The notes under the pieces: generated by a model
Told to the model about the DNA's origin: nothing
The model's input: only the letters and a program-made list of their open reading frames with translations
Database searches by the model: none
Part shown: positions 1-12,051 of the stretch, in pieces
Layout of the letters: every line of letters starts with the position of its first letter
Position numbering within the stretch: position 1 is the stretch's first letter
Translations under genes and position numbers: made by a program
Source: Tistrella mobilis KA081020-065
Lineage (GTDB): Bacteria > Pseudomonadota > Alphaproteobacteria > Tistrellales > Tistrellaceae
Direction of reading: 5' to 3'
NCBI RefSeq assembly: GCF_000264455.2
Contig: NC_017956.1
Location: 1,719,501 to 1,783,500 of the forward strand
DNA length: 64,000 nt

Positions 1-1229
1 CGACGGCGAAGCACGGCCGCTGCCGCCCGCTGCCCCGAGACCACCGCGCCTTCGATCGTGGCCGGCAGGCCGGTGGCGGTCCAGTCGCCGGCAAGCACGA
101 CATCCGGCCGGGGGCGGGTGCGATCGACAGGGCCCGGGCGCAGGGCCTCGCCGCCCGGATCGTGGCGCATGGTCGCCCGCTTCTCTTTCACAACCCGGAC
201 CGGCGGCATCGCGGCCGGAAGCCCGGCCATGGCGAGGCAGGTCCGGATTTCCGCCCAGCCGGTTGCCGCCAGCACCTCTGCCGGCCGGTCCATCAGCGCA
301 TCGGCGGCGCTGGTGGTGATGGACAGGATGCCGTCCCGATGAAAGATCCAGTCGGCCATCCCGCCGGTCACCATCAGCGCCTCTGGCATGCCGGCGGGCA
401 GCTGATCCGGGGCGTAGTGGATGTTCAGGATGGCGGAGCTGGCGCGGGGCACCGTGATGTTGGGCAGCAGGCGATGGGCCGCCGCCGGCGGCAGGGCGAG
501 CACGATCATCCGGTCGGGATCGGGCGGCGGCAGCCGGTCGAGCGGCGTGGTCGGATACAGACGGACGCCCAGTGCCCGCAACCGCGCGACTGCCGGGGCG
601 ATCAAGGCGGCGTCCAGCCCGCCTTCGGCCAGGTGCAGCCGGAAGCCGCGGGGGCCGGCGAGCGCAAGCCGGCGAAGCATGCGGGCGACCAGCCGGGCAT
701 CGGCGGCCGCGGGATCGATGTTGAGCGCGGCGCGGACAAGCGGTGCCAGCACCGCCTGACCGAGCTTACGCGAGAGCAGGCCGGGGCGGGCCGTCCCGAG
801 TGGGCCGTTCACGCGGCCGTCGAGCAGAAGACCGGCAAGGGCCAGCAGATCGCCCGCACCGAGCCCCAGGCTGCGCATCAGCTGCACCGGACTGCCGAGC
901 CGGATCGCGTGCCGGCCGGTGATCTCGCCGCCGGGGCCATCAAGGGCGACCGCGGGATAGATGGCCGGCAGCTCGCGAAACCGCCCGCCCACCCTGCGGA
1001 CGAAATCGAGCGCGGCCGGATTGGCGCCGAGCAGGACATGGGTGCCGTTGTCCAACCGATGGCCGGTGACCGGGTCGTAGAAGGACCGGCAGCGGCCGCC
1101 GGCCTGGGGCGCCGTCTCCAGCAACTCGACCGTCAGCCCGGCTTCGGCCAGATCGAGTGCCGCGGCGAGGCCGGCAATGCCGGCGCCGGCAACCAGCACG
1201 CGGGTCGGGCGCGGGGGACGAGCGGGCAA
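1..1229 (-). CDS. hpnE: Squalene-forming FAD-dependent desaturase HpnE (partial, C-terminus outside window)
   Basis: Reading the minus strand from about 1229 gives an uninterrupted flavoprotein that opens with the FAD-binding motif GAGIAGLAAALDLAEAG and GGRC, and still contains the late FAD motif VVLAGDWTATGLPATIEGAV near the window edge. This pattern matches the amine-oxidase-fold desaturase HpnE, which reduces hydroxysqualene to squalene in hopanoid producers. The gene follows hpnCD with almost no gap, so the two are one operon. The start is unclear: TTG at 1229 is chosen, CTG at 1238 overlapping the hpnCD stop is possible, and no ATG lies near. About 409 codons are visible and the stop is off the window. 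Confidence 0.85.
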   Translation of the reverse strand, partial: MPARPPRPTRVLVAGAGIAGLAAALDLAEAGLTVELLETAPQAGGRCRSFYDPVTGHRLDNGTHVLLGANPAALDFVRRVGGRFRELPAIYPAVALDGPGGEITGRHAIRLGSPVQLMRSLGLGAGDLLALAGLLLDGRVNGPLGTARPGLLSRKLGQAVLAPLVRAALNIDPAAADARLVARMLRRLALAGPRGFRLHLAEGGLDAALIAPAVARLRALGVRLYPTTPLDRLPPPDPDRMIVLALPPAAAHRLLPNITVPRASSAILNIHYAPDQLPAGMPEALMVTGGMADWIFHRDGILSITTSAADALMDRPAEVLAATGWAEIRTCLAMAGLPAAMPPVRVVKEKRATMRHDPGGEALRPGPVDRTRPRPDVVLAGDWTATGLPATIEGAVVSGQRAAAAVLRR

Positions 1230-1234
1230 GGCGG

Positions 1235-3019
1235 TCAGCCGCCGATCCGGGCGAGCACGGCGTGGCGCAGGGCTGCGCGGACTGCCCGCCGTTTCAGCTG
1301 CCGGCGCAGATCCGGGGGCAGGGCTGTGAAGCGTCGCGCCTCCAGCACCGCCAGCAGGCCGCGATAGGCATCGGCCATGGCCATGGCCGGGCGCAGACGG
1401 CGGCGCAGATGCGGATCATCGGGCAGGGCGGCATCTGCGGCAGCAAAGGCATCGCGGGCAGCACGGCCAAGGGCGCGTGCGGCGGGCAGGCGTGCTGGCC
1501 CTTCGGCGATGACCACGGGTGCCGCGCGCGGATCGGCACCGGCGGCCATCAGGGCCTCTGCCGGCAGGTAGATCCGCCCGTGGATCGCATCCTCGTCGAT
1601 GTCGCGCAGAATGTTGGTCAGCTGGAGCGCCCGGCCCAGATGACGGGCATAGGCCCGGCCTGCAGCCTGGGGGACACCGAAGGCCACCAGGGCGGCCTCG
1701 CCGACGGCGCCGGCCACGCGATCGGCGTAGCGCAACAGATCCGCCCAGGCAGGGGCACCGCCGGGATGATCGCTGCAATCGCTCAGGCAGCCGGCGACGA
1801 TCTGTCGAAGGGCGTCGACCGGCAGATGATGGTGGCGGACGGCATCGTCGAGCAGCGCCGCATCGGGCCCGGTCGGCGCATGGTCGGCACCGAGGGCCAG
1901 CAGATCCGCATCGATCGCGTCCAGAAGCTGTCGCCGCCGGGCGGCGGGTGCATGGCCGTCGGCAATGTCGTCGACCAGCCGGCTGACGGCATAGAGGGCC
2001 TGCATGGCCGGTCGGCCATCCGATGGCATCAGGCGGATGGCCATCCCGAAGCTGCTGCCGGCGGTCTGGCTTTCGGGCTCCGGCACCCGCAGGGCCGCCA
2101 GGCCGGCATCGGCAAGGGCACCTGCCCAGTCCCGGCGGCGCGGTCGGATGCGCCGGGCCAGGGGGTCGGTACCGGTGAAGCGGCGACGATGGCGGCGGGC
2201 AATGCCGAGCGTGAGGGCGGCTTGAATGCGCAGCCGGCGCACCGGTGTGGTGAGCAGCGGCCGCGCCCGGTCGAGCAGGTCGTCCACCGCTTCGAGCATC
2301 CGCCCGATTGCGGCGAGCAGGCGCGGCGGTGCCGCAGGCGCACCCAGCACCGCGGCGCCGAGCCCCGCATCGGTCAGCCAGCTGCCCGGTAGCCAGACCC
2401 GGCCGGCCGCGCGATAATCCGCCCCCAGATCGCGAATGTGGTTCAGCAATTGAAGGGCGACGGCCAGATCGTCGCCGGCCTGGCGACGGGCGGGATCCTG
2501 GTCGCCGGACACCGCCATCACCACGCGGGCGACCGGCGCGGCCGAAAGCCGGCAATGGCCGTCGAGCGCCGCCCAGTCCGCCGGAACGAACCCGTCGACA
2601 TCGCGGCGCGAGGCTTCGGCCAGATCACGCAGCGGGGTGATGTCGATGCCGGCTCGTGCGAAGGCGGCGGCTGCCTCGGCCGCAAGCCGCCACAGGTCGT
2701 GTGCAGCAGCCGGCATCGCCGTCAGCCGGGGCTGCCCGTCCCCTTCCAGACCATCCATGAAGGCGGCAATGGCGGCGTGACGGTCAGCCTTCGACAGGTT
2801 GCGGTCGTCGGCGATGTCGTCGAGCCGCCGTGCTGCCCGGTAGAAGGCCTGAACCGCCGCCCGGCCCGGCCCGGGAGGGGCGGCCATCCCCAGCACGGGA
2901 AAATCCTCGCGCCCGGCGGCCAGCGCGCGCACCGGCAGGATTACCCGGTCAGGGGCGGCGGAGGCCACGGTCAGACGGGTAGCGACGGCGGATGGGCGTG
3001 GATCGGCATCAGCCGTCAT
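1235..3019 (-). CDS. hpnCD: Fused squalene synthase HpnC-HpnD (594 aa)
   Basis: One continuous frame holds two complete trans-isoprenyl diphosphate synthase domains. The first (about residues 30-290) has the aspartate motif DDIADD at 67-72 and the second motif DLGADYRAAGRVWLP near 197-211, as in HpnC (hydroxysqualene synthase). The second (about 322-594) has DDIADG near 350 and NILRDIDEDAIHGRIYLP near 469-486, as in HpnD (presqualene diphosphate synthase). Each family is normally a separate protein of about 280 residues, so this is a fusion joined by a linker around 300-322. HpnD makes presqualene diphosphate from farnesyl diphosphate, HpnC converts it to hydroxysqualene, and HpnE downstream finishes squalene. 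Start ATG at 3019. Confidence 0.88.
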   Translation of the reverse strand: MTADADPRPSAVATRLTVASAAPDRVILPVRALAAGREDFPVLGMAAPPGPGRAAVQAFYRAARRLDDIADDRNLSKADRHAAIAAFMDGLEGDGQPRLTAMPAAAHDLWRLAAEAAAAFARAGIDITPLRDLAEASRRDVDGFVPADWAALDGHCRLSAAPVARVVMAVSGDQDPARRQAGDDLAVALQLLNHIRDLGADYRAAGRVWLPGSWLTDAGLGAAVLGAPAAPPRLLAAIGRMLEAVDDLLDRARPLLTTPVRRLRIQAALTLGIARRHRRRFTGTDPLARRIRPRRRDWAGALADAGLAALRVPEPESQTAGSSFGMAIRLMPSDGRPAMQALYAVSRLVDDIADGHAPAARRRQLLDAIDADLLALGADHAPTGPDAALLDDAVRHHHLPVDALRQIVAGCLSDCSDHPGGAPAWADLLRYADRVAGAVGEAALVAFGVPQAAGRAYARHLGRALQLTNILRDIDEDAIHGRIYLPAEALMAAGADPRAAPVVIAEGPARLPAARALGRAARDAFAAADAALPDDPHLRRRLRPAMAMADAYRGLLAVLEARRFTALPPDLRRQLKRRAVRAALRHAVLARIGG

Positions 3020-3178
3020 CGGCGGCGGGTCTCCGGCAGGGAAGGGATCCGGGATGAGGAAGGTCGCGCGCCTTCAGAATAGCATCACGCGGTTTGCGGT
3101 GGAGCCCCCGAAGCCTATATGGTCGGCCAAAACCCGCCGGAGCATGCTTCGGCCCCCACGCCCGGCCCGGAGAGACGG

Positions 3179-4036
3179 ATGACCACGGTTTCCGATACCG
3201 AACGCGCAGCGGCATTGACGGCGAGTGCGGAAGAGCTGACCCGGCTGGATCCGGATCGCTTCGCCTGCCTGATGCTGGCCGATCCGGAGCGGCGTGCCGA
3301 TCTGGTCGCCCTGCTCGGTTTTGCTTTCGAGACCGCGAAGACCGCCGAGGTGGTGAGCGAAACCATGATCGGCGCCATCCGCCTGCAATGGTGGCGCGAG
3401 GTCCTGGACGGAATCGAGGCCGGCACGCCGCGGCGCCATCAGGTGATCGACCTTCTGGCCCCGGCGATCGCGGCCCATGATCTGCCGCGGGACCGGCTGG
3501 AGCGGATGATCGATGCCCGCGAGGCGGATTTCGAACCGACACCCTTTGCCGACGCCGCCGCGGTCGAAGCCTACGCCCGCGACACGGCGGGACAGCTGGC
3601 GCGGCTGCAGGCCAGGGTGCTGGGGGTAACCGATGGCGCGCGGCTTGATGCGGCCGAGGCGGTCGGCACCGGCTTCGGTCTGGCGGGTGTGCTCAGGGCT
3701 CTGCCGCACCAGGCGCGCCGCCGCCGGGTGCTGTTGCCCCGGGACCGGATGGCGGCGGCCGGGCTGGGAACCGGCCAGGTGATCGAGCCGCATCTGCGCG
3801 ATCAGGCGGTGACGGCCGCAATTGCGGCCATCGTCGCCGATCTCGCCGGGCGTGCCGCGGCGCTGATCGTCGATGCCCGCAAGGCCGGCCGCCTGCCGCG
3901 GCCTGTGGCGGGGCAGGCGGCGCTCGCCCGGGTGCATCTGGCACGGTTGGCACGGGCGGGTCATGATCCATTCACGGCCCCGGCCGTGCTCAGCCCGGCA
4001 CGCCGGGCTTTCACCCTGCTGCTTGCCCGGCGCTGA
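3179..4036 (+). CDS. Squalene/phytoene synthase family protein (NDUFAF6-like)
   Basis: The 285-residue product has the overall squalene/phytoene synthase fold signature (IRLQWWREVLDGIEAG near residue 60) but the aspartate-rich substrate motifs are degenerate: where DDIAD would be expected the sequence reads ETAKTAEVVSE. That resembles the mitochondrial complex I assembly factor NDUFAF6 and its alphaproteobacterial relatives more than a true prenyl synthase. ATG at 3179 was preferred over one 60 bases upstream because GGAGAG precedes it at good spacing. It is divergent from hpnCD, with about 160 bases between the starts. Function is uncertain: respiratory complex assembly is inferred from family resemblance only. 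Confidence 0.75.
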   Translation: MTTVSDTERAAALTASAEELTRLDPDRFACLMLADPERRADLVALLGFAFETAKTAEVVSETMIGAIRLQWWREVLDGIEAGTPRRHQVIDLLAPAIAAHDLPRDRLERMIDAREADFEPTPFADAAAVEAYARDTAGQLARLQARVLGVTDGARLDAAEAVGTGFGLAGVLRALPHQARRRRVLLPRDRMAAAGLGTGQVIEPHLRDQAVTAAIAAIVADLAGRAAALIVDARKAGRLPRPVAGQAALARVHLARLARAGHDPFTAPAVLSPARRAFTLLLARR

Positions 4037-4053
4037 GACCGGCGGATCGGTCC

Positions 4054-5430
<1,377 letters not shown>

Positions 5431-5471
5431 CCTTTCCTGTGGCCGACGGCGGAGACGAGCCGTCGCCCCAG

Positions 5472-5500
5472 GACATATTACAGTCGGGCCCGACCCTCAA
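5472..5500 (-). promoter_or_regulatory. Putative sigma-70 promoter of trmFO
   Basis: On the minus strand TTGAGG (5495-5500) and TATGTC (5472-5477) are separated by exactly 17 bases, about 40 bases upstream of the trmFO start. This is a by-eye match to the -35/-10 consensus. Confidence 0.45.
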
Positions 5501-5528
5501 GCGGGAGCCGCAGCTTGCGGCCCTGCGG

Positions 5529-6110
5529 TCAGACCCGGCGCGGTGCGCGGCTGGCGGATTCGAGAGCGGCGGGTGCGCTGGCGGCATGAAAGCCGGCAAG
5601 GCCAAGGGCCGCCACGATTACCGCCACGTCATCGGGGCGGGCGGCATCGGAGGTGACGCCGTCGCGCCCGGTGAGGGCGAACAGCGCGCCCCCCACCAGA
5701 AGGGCGGTCACCAGACCGGCGCGACGTCGCGCCTCGGCCGGCGCGATCATCGGCTGGGTCAGCTCCCGACGCTGGGCACCGCGCGAGATCAGGTCGGCGA
5801 TGGTGTCGGCAATCATCGCCATGTCGGCCGGGGCCGGTGCCTGGGCCGGATGGGCGGCGTCGCCCCCGTTCGCAGGACGGGCGGCATCGGTGAGCAGACG
5901 GCGACCGATGCGGGCGATCCCCTGGGCGGCGGCATCGGGTGCCAGCCCGGCAAGGCCCGGGGCGCGGGGATCACTGGCGGCGAGTATGGCGGGCAATGTA
6001 TGGACGGAGTCCCCGTGGCGTGTGGAGCCCGCATGTTGCGCGCATGAGTCGTTCTTCGCCGCCGATGCTCCGAGCATGTGGCAAACCCCCCGGTCTGTCC
6101 CGATCATCAC
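5529..6110 (-). CDS. Hypothetical protein with two C-terminal membrane segments
   Basis: I do not recognise this 193-residue product. It is alanine- and proline-rich in the first half. Two hydrophobic stretches, AGLVTALLVGGALFALTG (about 130-147) and DDVAVIVAALGLAGFHAA (about 160-177), lie in the second half and may cross the membrane. The start may be ATG at 6110 or an internal ATG about 30 bases on. Plus-strand frames of similar length exist over the same bases but read as arginine/proline-rich shadows. It lies between trmFO and uvrA, all on the minus strand, with no obvious tie to either. Confidence 0.45.
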   Translation of the reverse strand: MMIGTDRGVCHMLGASAAKNDSCAQHAGSTRHGDSVHTLPAILAASDPRAPGLAGLAPDAAAQGIARIGRRLLTDAARPANGGDAAHPAQAPAPADMAMIADTIADLISRGAQRRELTQPMIAPAEARRRAGLVTALLVGGALFALTGRDGVTSDAARPDDVAVIVAALGLAGFHAASAPAALESASRAPRRV

Positions 6111-6179
6111 GTTCCGTTACCGGCCGGACGCGCAGTTCTGGTCGCGACGCGTTCCGTCCTGTGCCCACGCTATGACAGG

Positions 6180-6206
6180 ACGCCGGTGACGGCAAGTCAC
6201 CGGCGT
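6180..6206. terminator. Strong hairpin downstream of uvrA, possible terminator
   Basis: An 11-bp perfect stem (6180-6190 with 6196-6206) closes a GGCAA loop. It lies about 140 bases past the uvrA stop. On the plus strand a T6 run starts some 13 bases after the stem; on the minus strand no T-run follows. Terminator function is therefore only possible. Confidence 0.35.
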
Positions 6207-6344
6207 TCCACAGTCAACATTTTTTGCGGAATCGGTCCATTTGCGCCCGTTGGGAGTAGGTGACAGGTGCAAAATCGGAGGAAATCTCGCAAATCCGGCG
6301 AAATTTATGGTGAAGGCCGATTTAATTGATCCGGCATCTATCTT

Positions 6345-9236
<2,892 letters not shown>

Positions 9237-9289
9237 GTGCCTCGCCGGCCGGATGTCGTTCCAGCGCCCCGCGCTGCAGGGCAGCACAC

Positions 9290-9304
9290 GAACAAATAGT
9301 GCAC
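9290..9304 (-). promoter_or_regulatory. Possible LexA (SOS) box upstream of uvrA
   Basis: The plus strand reads GAAC, seven bases, then GCAC; on the minus strand this is GTGC-N7-GTTC. The alphaproteobacterial LexA site is the direct repeat GTTC-N7-GTTC, so this differs by one base. It sits about 55 bases upstream of the preferred uvrA start, where an SOS operator would be expected. Confidence 0.4.
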
Positions 9305-9369
9305 GGATGCCTGATCGTCACGTGGCAAATCATGTCAGGAGGCCCGGTATATTCGCCGCAGCGGGGGCG

Positions 9370-9396
9370 GCAGCCATGCGCTGACGGCATGGCTGC
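9370..9396 (-). terminator. Hairpin after chemoreceptor gene, putative terminator
   Basis: A perfect 10-bp stem (9370-9379 with 9387-9396, GCAGCCATGC and its complement) with a 7-base loop lies about 30 bases past the stop of the chemoreceptor gene. No U-tract follows on the minus strand, so intrinsic termination is not certain. Confidence 0.4.
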
Positions 9397-9425
9397 GCCG
9401 GGATGTGGCGTATCAGGGCCGCGGC

Positions 9426-11075
9426 TCAGGCCTCGCGGATATGGCGGATGAAGGCGCCGACGCGGGCGGTCAGCTGCTGGCCTTCCTCGACGAGCGCCGT
9501 CGAGGTGTCGAGCACCCGCCGCGCCATGACCCCGGTATCCTCGGCGCTCCGCGAGACACGGCCGATCTCGGTGCTGACCCGGTCCGCCCCGGCCGCCGCC
9601 TGGCCGATCGAGGCGGCGATTTCGCTGGTGGCGCTGCGCTGGCGGTCGACCGCGCCCGAGATACCCTCCACCACCTGACTGATCCGGTCGATGGTCGCAC
9701 CGACCGTGCTGATCGTGGTGGCGGCTTCGCTTGCGACCGTCCGGATCTGGGCGATGCGTGCATCGATATCGGCGGTGGCGCGGCTGGTCTGGGTGGCGAG
9801 GCTCTTCACTTCGGAGGCCACGACCGCGAAGCCTTTTCCGGCCTCGCCGGCACGGGCAGCCTCGATCGTCGCGTTGAGGGCGAGAAGATTGGTCTGTTCC
9901 GCGATGTCGCTGATCAGGCGGACGACTTCGCCGATCTGGTTGGCGGCCTCCACCAGCCCGGTCACGGTGTGGTTCGAGCGGCGGGCTTCACCCACCGCCT
10001 CGGTGGTGATGGTCGAACCTTCCGCCACCTGGCGGAGGATGTCGCTGATCGCGGCGCTCAGCTGTTCGGTAGACCCTGCCACGGTCTGGACGCTGCGGGC
10101 GGTTTCACCGGCCGAGCCGGCGACGCCGGAACTGGTCTCGCGGGCCTGATCGACACCGGCACTCATGGCGCGCGCGGTCTCGCGCATCTGTTCCGAAGAT
10201 TGGCGCACGGCGGCGACCACTTCGCCGATAGAGCGCTCGAAATCGGCGGCGAGGCGGTCCATTGCGGCGGCTTTCTCGGCCTCCGCCTGAAGGCGCTGGG
10301 TCTCGTTGACCTCGCGCAGGCGCTCGGTTTCGGCCATGCCGTCGCGGAAGACCAGCAGCGCGCGCGCCATCTCGCCCAATTCATCGCGCCGGTCGAGCCC
10401 GCCCAGCTCGACCGAGGTGCGGCCTCCGGCCAGGTCGCGCATGGCGCCGATCGCACGGGCGAGCGGGCGGGCAAGCAGGGTGCGCAGGCCCAGGGTCAGG
10501 GCGATCATGAGCGCCAGCATGGCCACTGCGGTCAGAAGGGCGCTCTGCCGCAGGGCGGTCGCGGTCGCTGCCTCGACCTCCGCCAGCGACCAGGCGGCGG
10601 CAACGGCACCGACCAGTTTCTGGTCCTTGCCGGCGAAGACCGGGCGCACCACCAGCGTGGCCGCCGATGTCTCTTCATCATAGGCCTCGCCTCGATCGAG
10701 GGCCGCGGCGGCGCGGCCGTGAAGGGCGGCGAGATCGGCTGCCGTCAGGCGCGGATCATCCACGGCGACGATCTGGCTGCCGTCGAGCGAGAAGGCGGCG
10801 AAGGAGGCGAGGCGGTTGCCGTCGCGCTCCATCAGCGGGCCGACGATCGCCTGGATACCGGCCGCCTTAGCATATTGCACACCGCCCGACACCTGGCCCG
10901 CAAGCATGTCGGTGAGCGTACGGTCGGACCGGCCGAAGGCATCAGAGAGCGCGTCGGCCCGGCTGAGGGCTTCACGAAGGCCGATCGCGGTGAGAACCAT
11001 GCCGACCATGATGACGGTCATGATCGTGATGCGCAGATGCAGTTTCACCGGGCGGCGGCGGAGCTTTGGGGACAT
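9426..11075 (-). CDS. Methyl-accepting chemotaxis protein
   Basis: A 549-residue inner-membrane chemoreceptor. TM1 is at about 15-33 ([17 protein letters not shown]) and TM2 at about 178-200 ([18 protein letters not shown]), enclosing a periplasmic domain of about 140 residues. A HAMP domain follows (about 200-255), then the coiled-coil signalling domain with the conserved hairpin tip [19 protein letters not shown]. It relays ligand signals to CheA/CheW. It lies downstream of the secreted PDC-like gene on the same strand, 132 bases apart, suggesting that the two act together. No che genes are in the window. Confidence 0.92.
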   Translation of the reverse strand: MSPKLRRRPVKLHLRITIMTVIMVGMVLTAIGLREALSRADALSDAFGRSDRTLTDMLAGQVSGGVQYAKAAGIQAIVGPLMERDGNRLASFAAFSLDGSQIVAVDDPRLTAADLAALHGRAAAALDRGEAYDEETSAATLVVRPVFAGKDQKLVGAVAAAWSLAEVEAATATALRQSALLTAVAMLALMIALTLGLRTLLARPLARAIGAMRDLAGGRTSVELGGLDRRDELGEMARALLVFRDGMAETERLREVNETQRLQAEAEKAAAMDRLAADFERSIGEVVAAVRQSSEQMRETARAMSAGVDQARETSSGVAGSAGETARSVQTVAGSTEQLSAAISDILRQVAEGSTITTEAVGEARRSNHTVTGLVEAANQIGEVVRLISDIAEQTNLLALNATIEAARAGEAGKGFAVVASEVKSLATQTSRATADIDARIAQIRTVASEAATTISTVGATIDRISQVVEGISGAVDRQRSATSEIAASIGQAAAGADRVSTEIGRVSRSAEDTGVMARRVLDTSTALVEEGQQLTARVGAFIRHIREA

Positions 11076-11207
11076 GTTTCGGGCCTCCGTCTGGGCAAAA
11101 AAGGCGTCTGGGCAAGGGGCATCCGGCCGGCCGCGATCCGGGGAAGATCGCGGCCGTCGGCAGGCGCGGGAGAATGGGCAGATGCGGTTCCGGAGCGGCG
11201 TCGGCCC

Positions 11208-11888
11208 TCAGAGATTGCCGAGCGCCTCGGCATCGAGGCCGAGGGTAAGGGCCCCGATCGGCTTGCCGCTGTCGGGGTCGATCACCGGCTCGCTGAGCTG
11301 GATGATGTAAGTCTGGCTGCTGTCGTCGAAATCGACGTCAGAGACATGGCGGGCGCCCGGCCCCTTGAGGAAGGTCTCCTGCCATTTCGGCTCGTCGCCC
11401 TGCCAGTAGTCCGAGGTCGTGTCGCTCATACCGACATTCAGGCCTCGGTTGTCCATGACGAAGGCCTCGGTGATCAATCCCTCCGAGCCTTCCTTGGCCT
11501 TGTGGAGAATGGCCGAGGCCGGATTGGCGGCAACAGCCGAGATGGTGGGCGTGCTGGCGGTACCGACCTCTGCGCGCCAGGCCTTGTCCCGGGCGAGGAT
11601 ATCGGCCTCGGTCAGCCCGGCATTGGCCGTGTTCTGCGCCCGGATCGCGGCGATGATCCCGGGATCGGTCGTGAGCTGGTGCATCAGGCCGGCATCGACC
11701 TTGGCAAGCCCCGCCTCCAGTTCGGGCGGCGGCCCTTCGGCACGCACCGGCAGGGCAAGGCAGAGTGCTGCGAGGGCGATGCCGGCGGCGAGACCGGCCT
11801 TCATCATCAGCGGCAGCGGGGCACGCACGGCGGCGGTGCGGGCGGGCACGCGGCGATGGGAACGGGGAGGGATGACGGTACGGGGCAT
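11208..11888 (-). CDS. Secreted PDC/Cache-like sensor domain protein
   Basis: The 226-residue product has a long basic N-terminus then a hydrophobic stretch (AGLAAGIALAALCLALPVRAEG), consistent with a signal peptide, and no other membrane segment. The mature part carries features of PDC/Cache ligand-binding domains: a helix with ILHKAKEGSEGLITEAFVMD, then GLNVGMSDTTSDYWQGDEPKW and DPDSGKPIGALTLGLD, as seen in extracytoplasmic parts of chemoreceptors. ATG at 11888 has AGAAGGGA upstream; an internal ATG at 11807 would shorten the n-region. It precedes a chemoreceptor gene and probably serves it as a soluble periplasmic sensor (inference). Confidence 0.75.
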   Translation of the reverse strand: MPRTVIPPRSHRRVPARTAAVRAPLPLMMKAGLAAGIALAALCLALPVRAEGPPPELEAGLAKVDAGLMHQLTTDPGIIAAIRAQNTANAGLTEADILARDKAWRAEVGTASTPTISAVAANPASAILHKAKEGSEGLITEAFVMDNRGLNVGMSDTTSDYWQGDEPKWQETFLKGPGARHVSDVDFDDSSQTYIIQLSEPVIDPDSGKPIGALTLGLDAEALGNL

Positions 11889-11988
11889 GGGGACAATCCC
11901 TTCTTCGACCGGCTTAGGTGGGGATCATCCTGCCCTGAAAACCTTATCAATTCTTTTAAGTGCGCCAGAAAATCGATCGATGTTCGAG

Positions 11989-12034
11989 AAAAACGGCGAC
12001 CTGAACCGTATAGGATTCGCGCAACGGTTCAGGT
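11989..12034 (-). terminator. Rho-independent terminator of the M20 peptidase gene
   Basis: On the minus strand a perfect 11-bp stem (12024-12034 with 11999-12009, ACCTGAACCGT and complement, 14-base loop) is followed five bases later by TTTTT. It begins 17 bases past the stop of the peptidase gene. Confidence 0.65.
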
Positions 12035-12051
12035 GCCTTGCATATATCAGG

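Noticed and set aside
162-1367. A 401-codon plus-strand frame at the left end
   Set aside because: Opposite hpnE, which shows clear FAD motifs on the minus strand.
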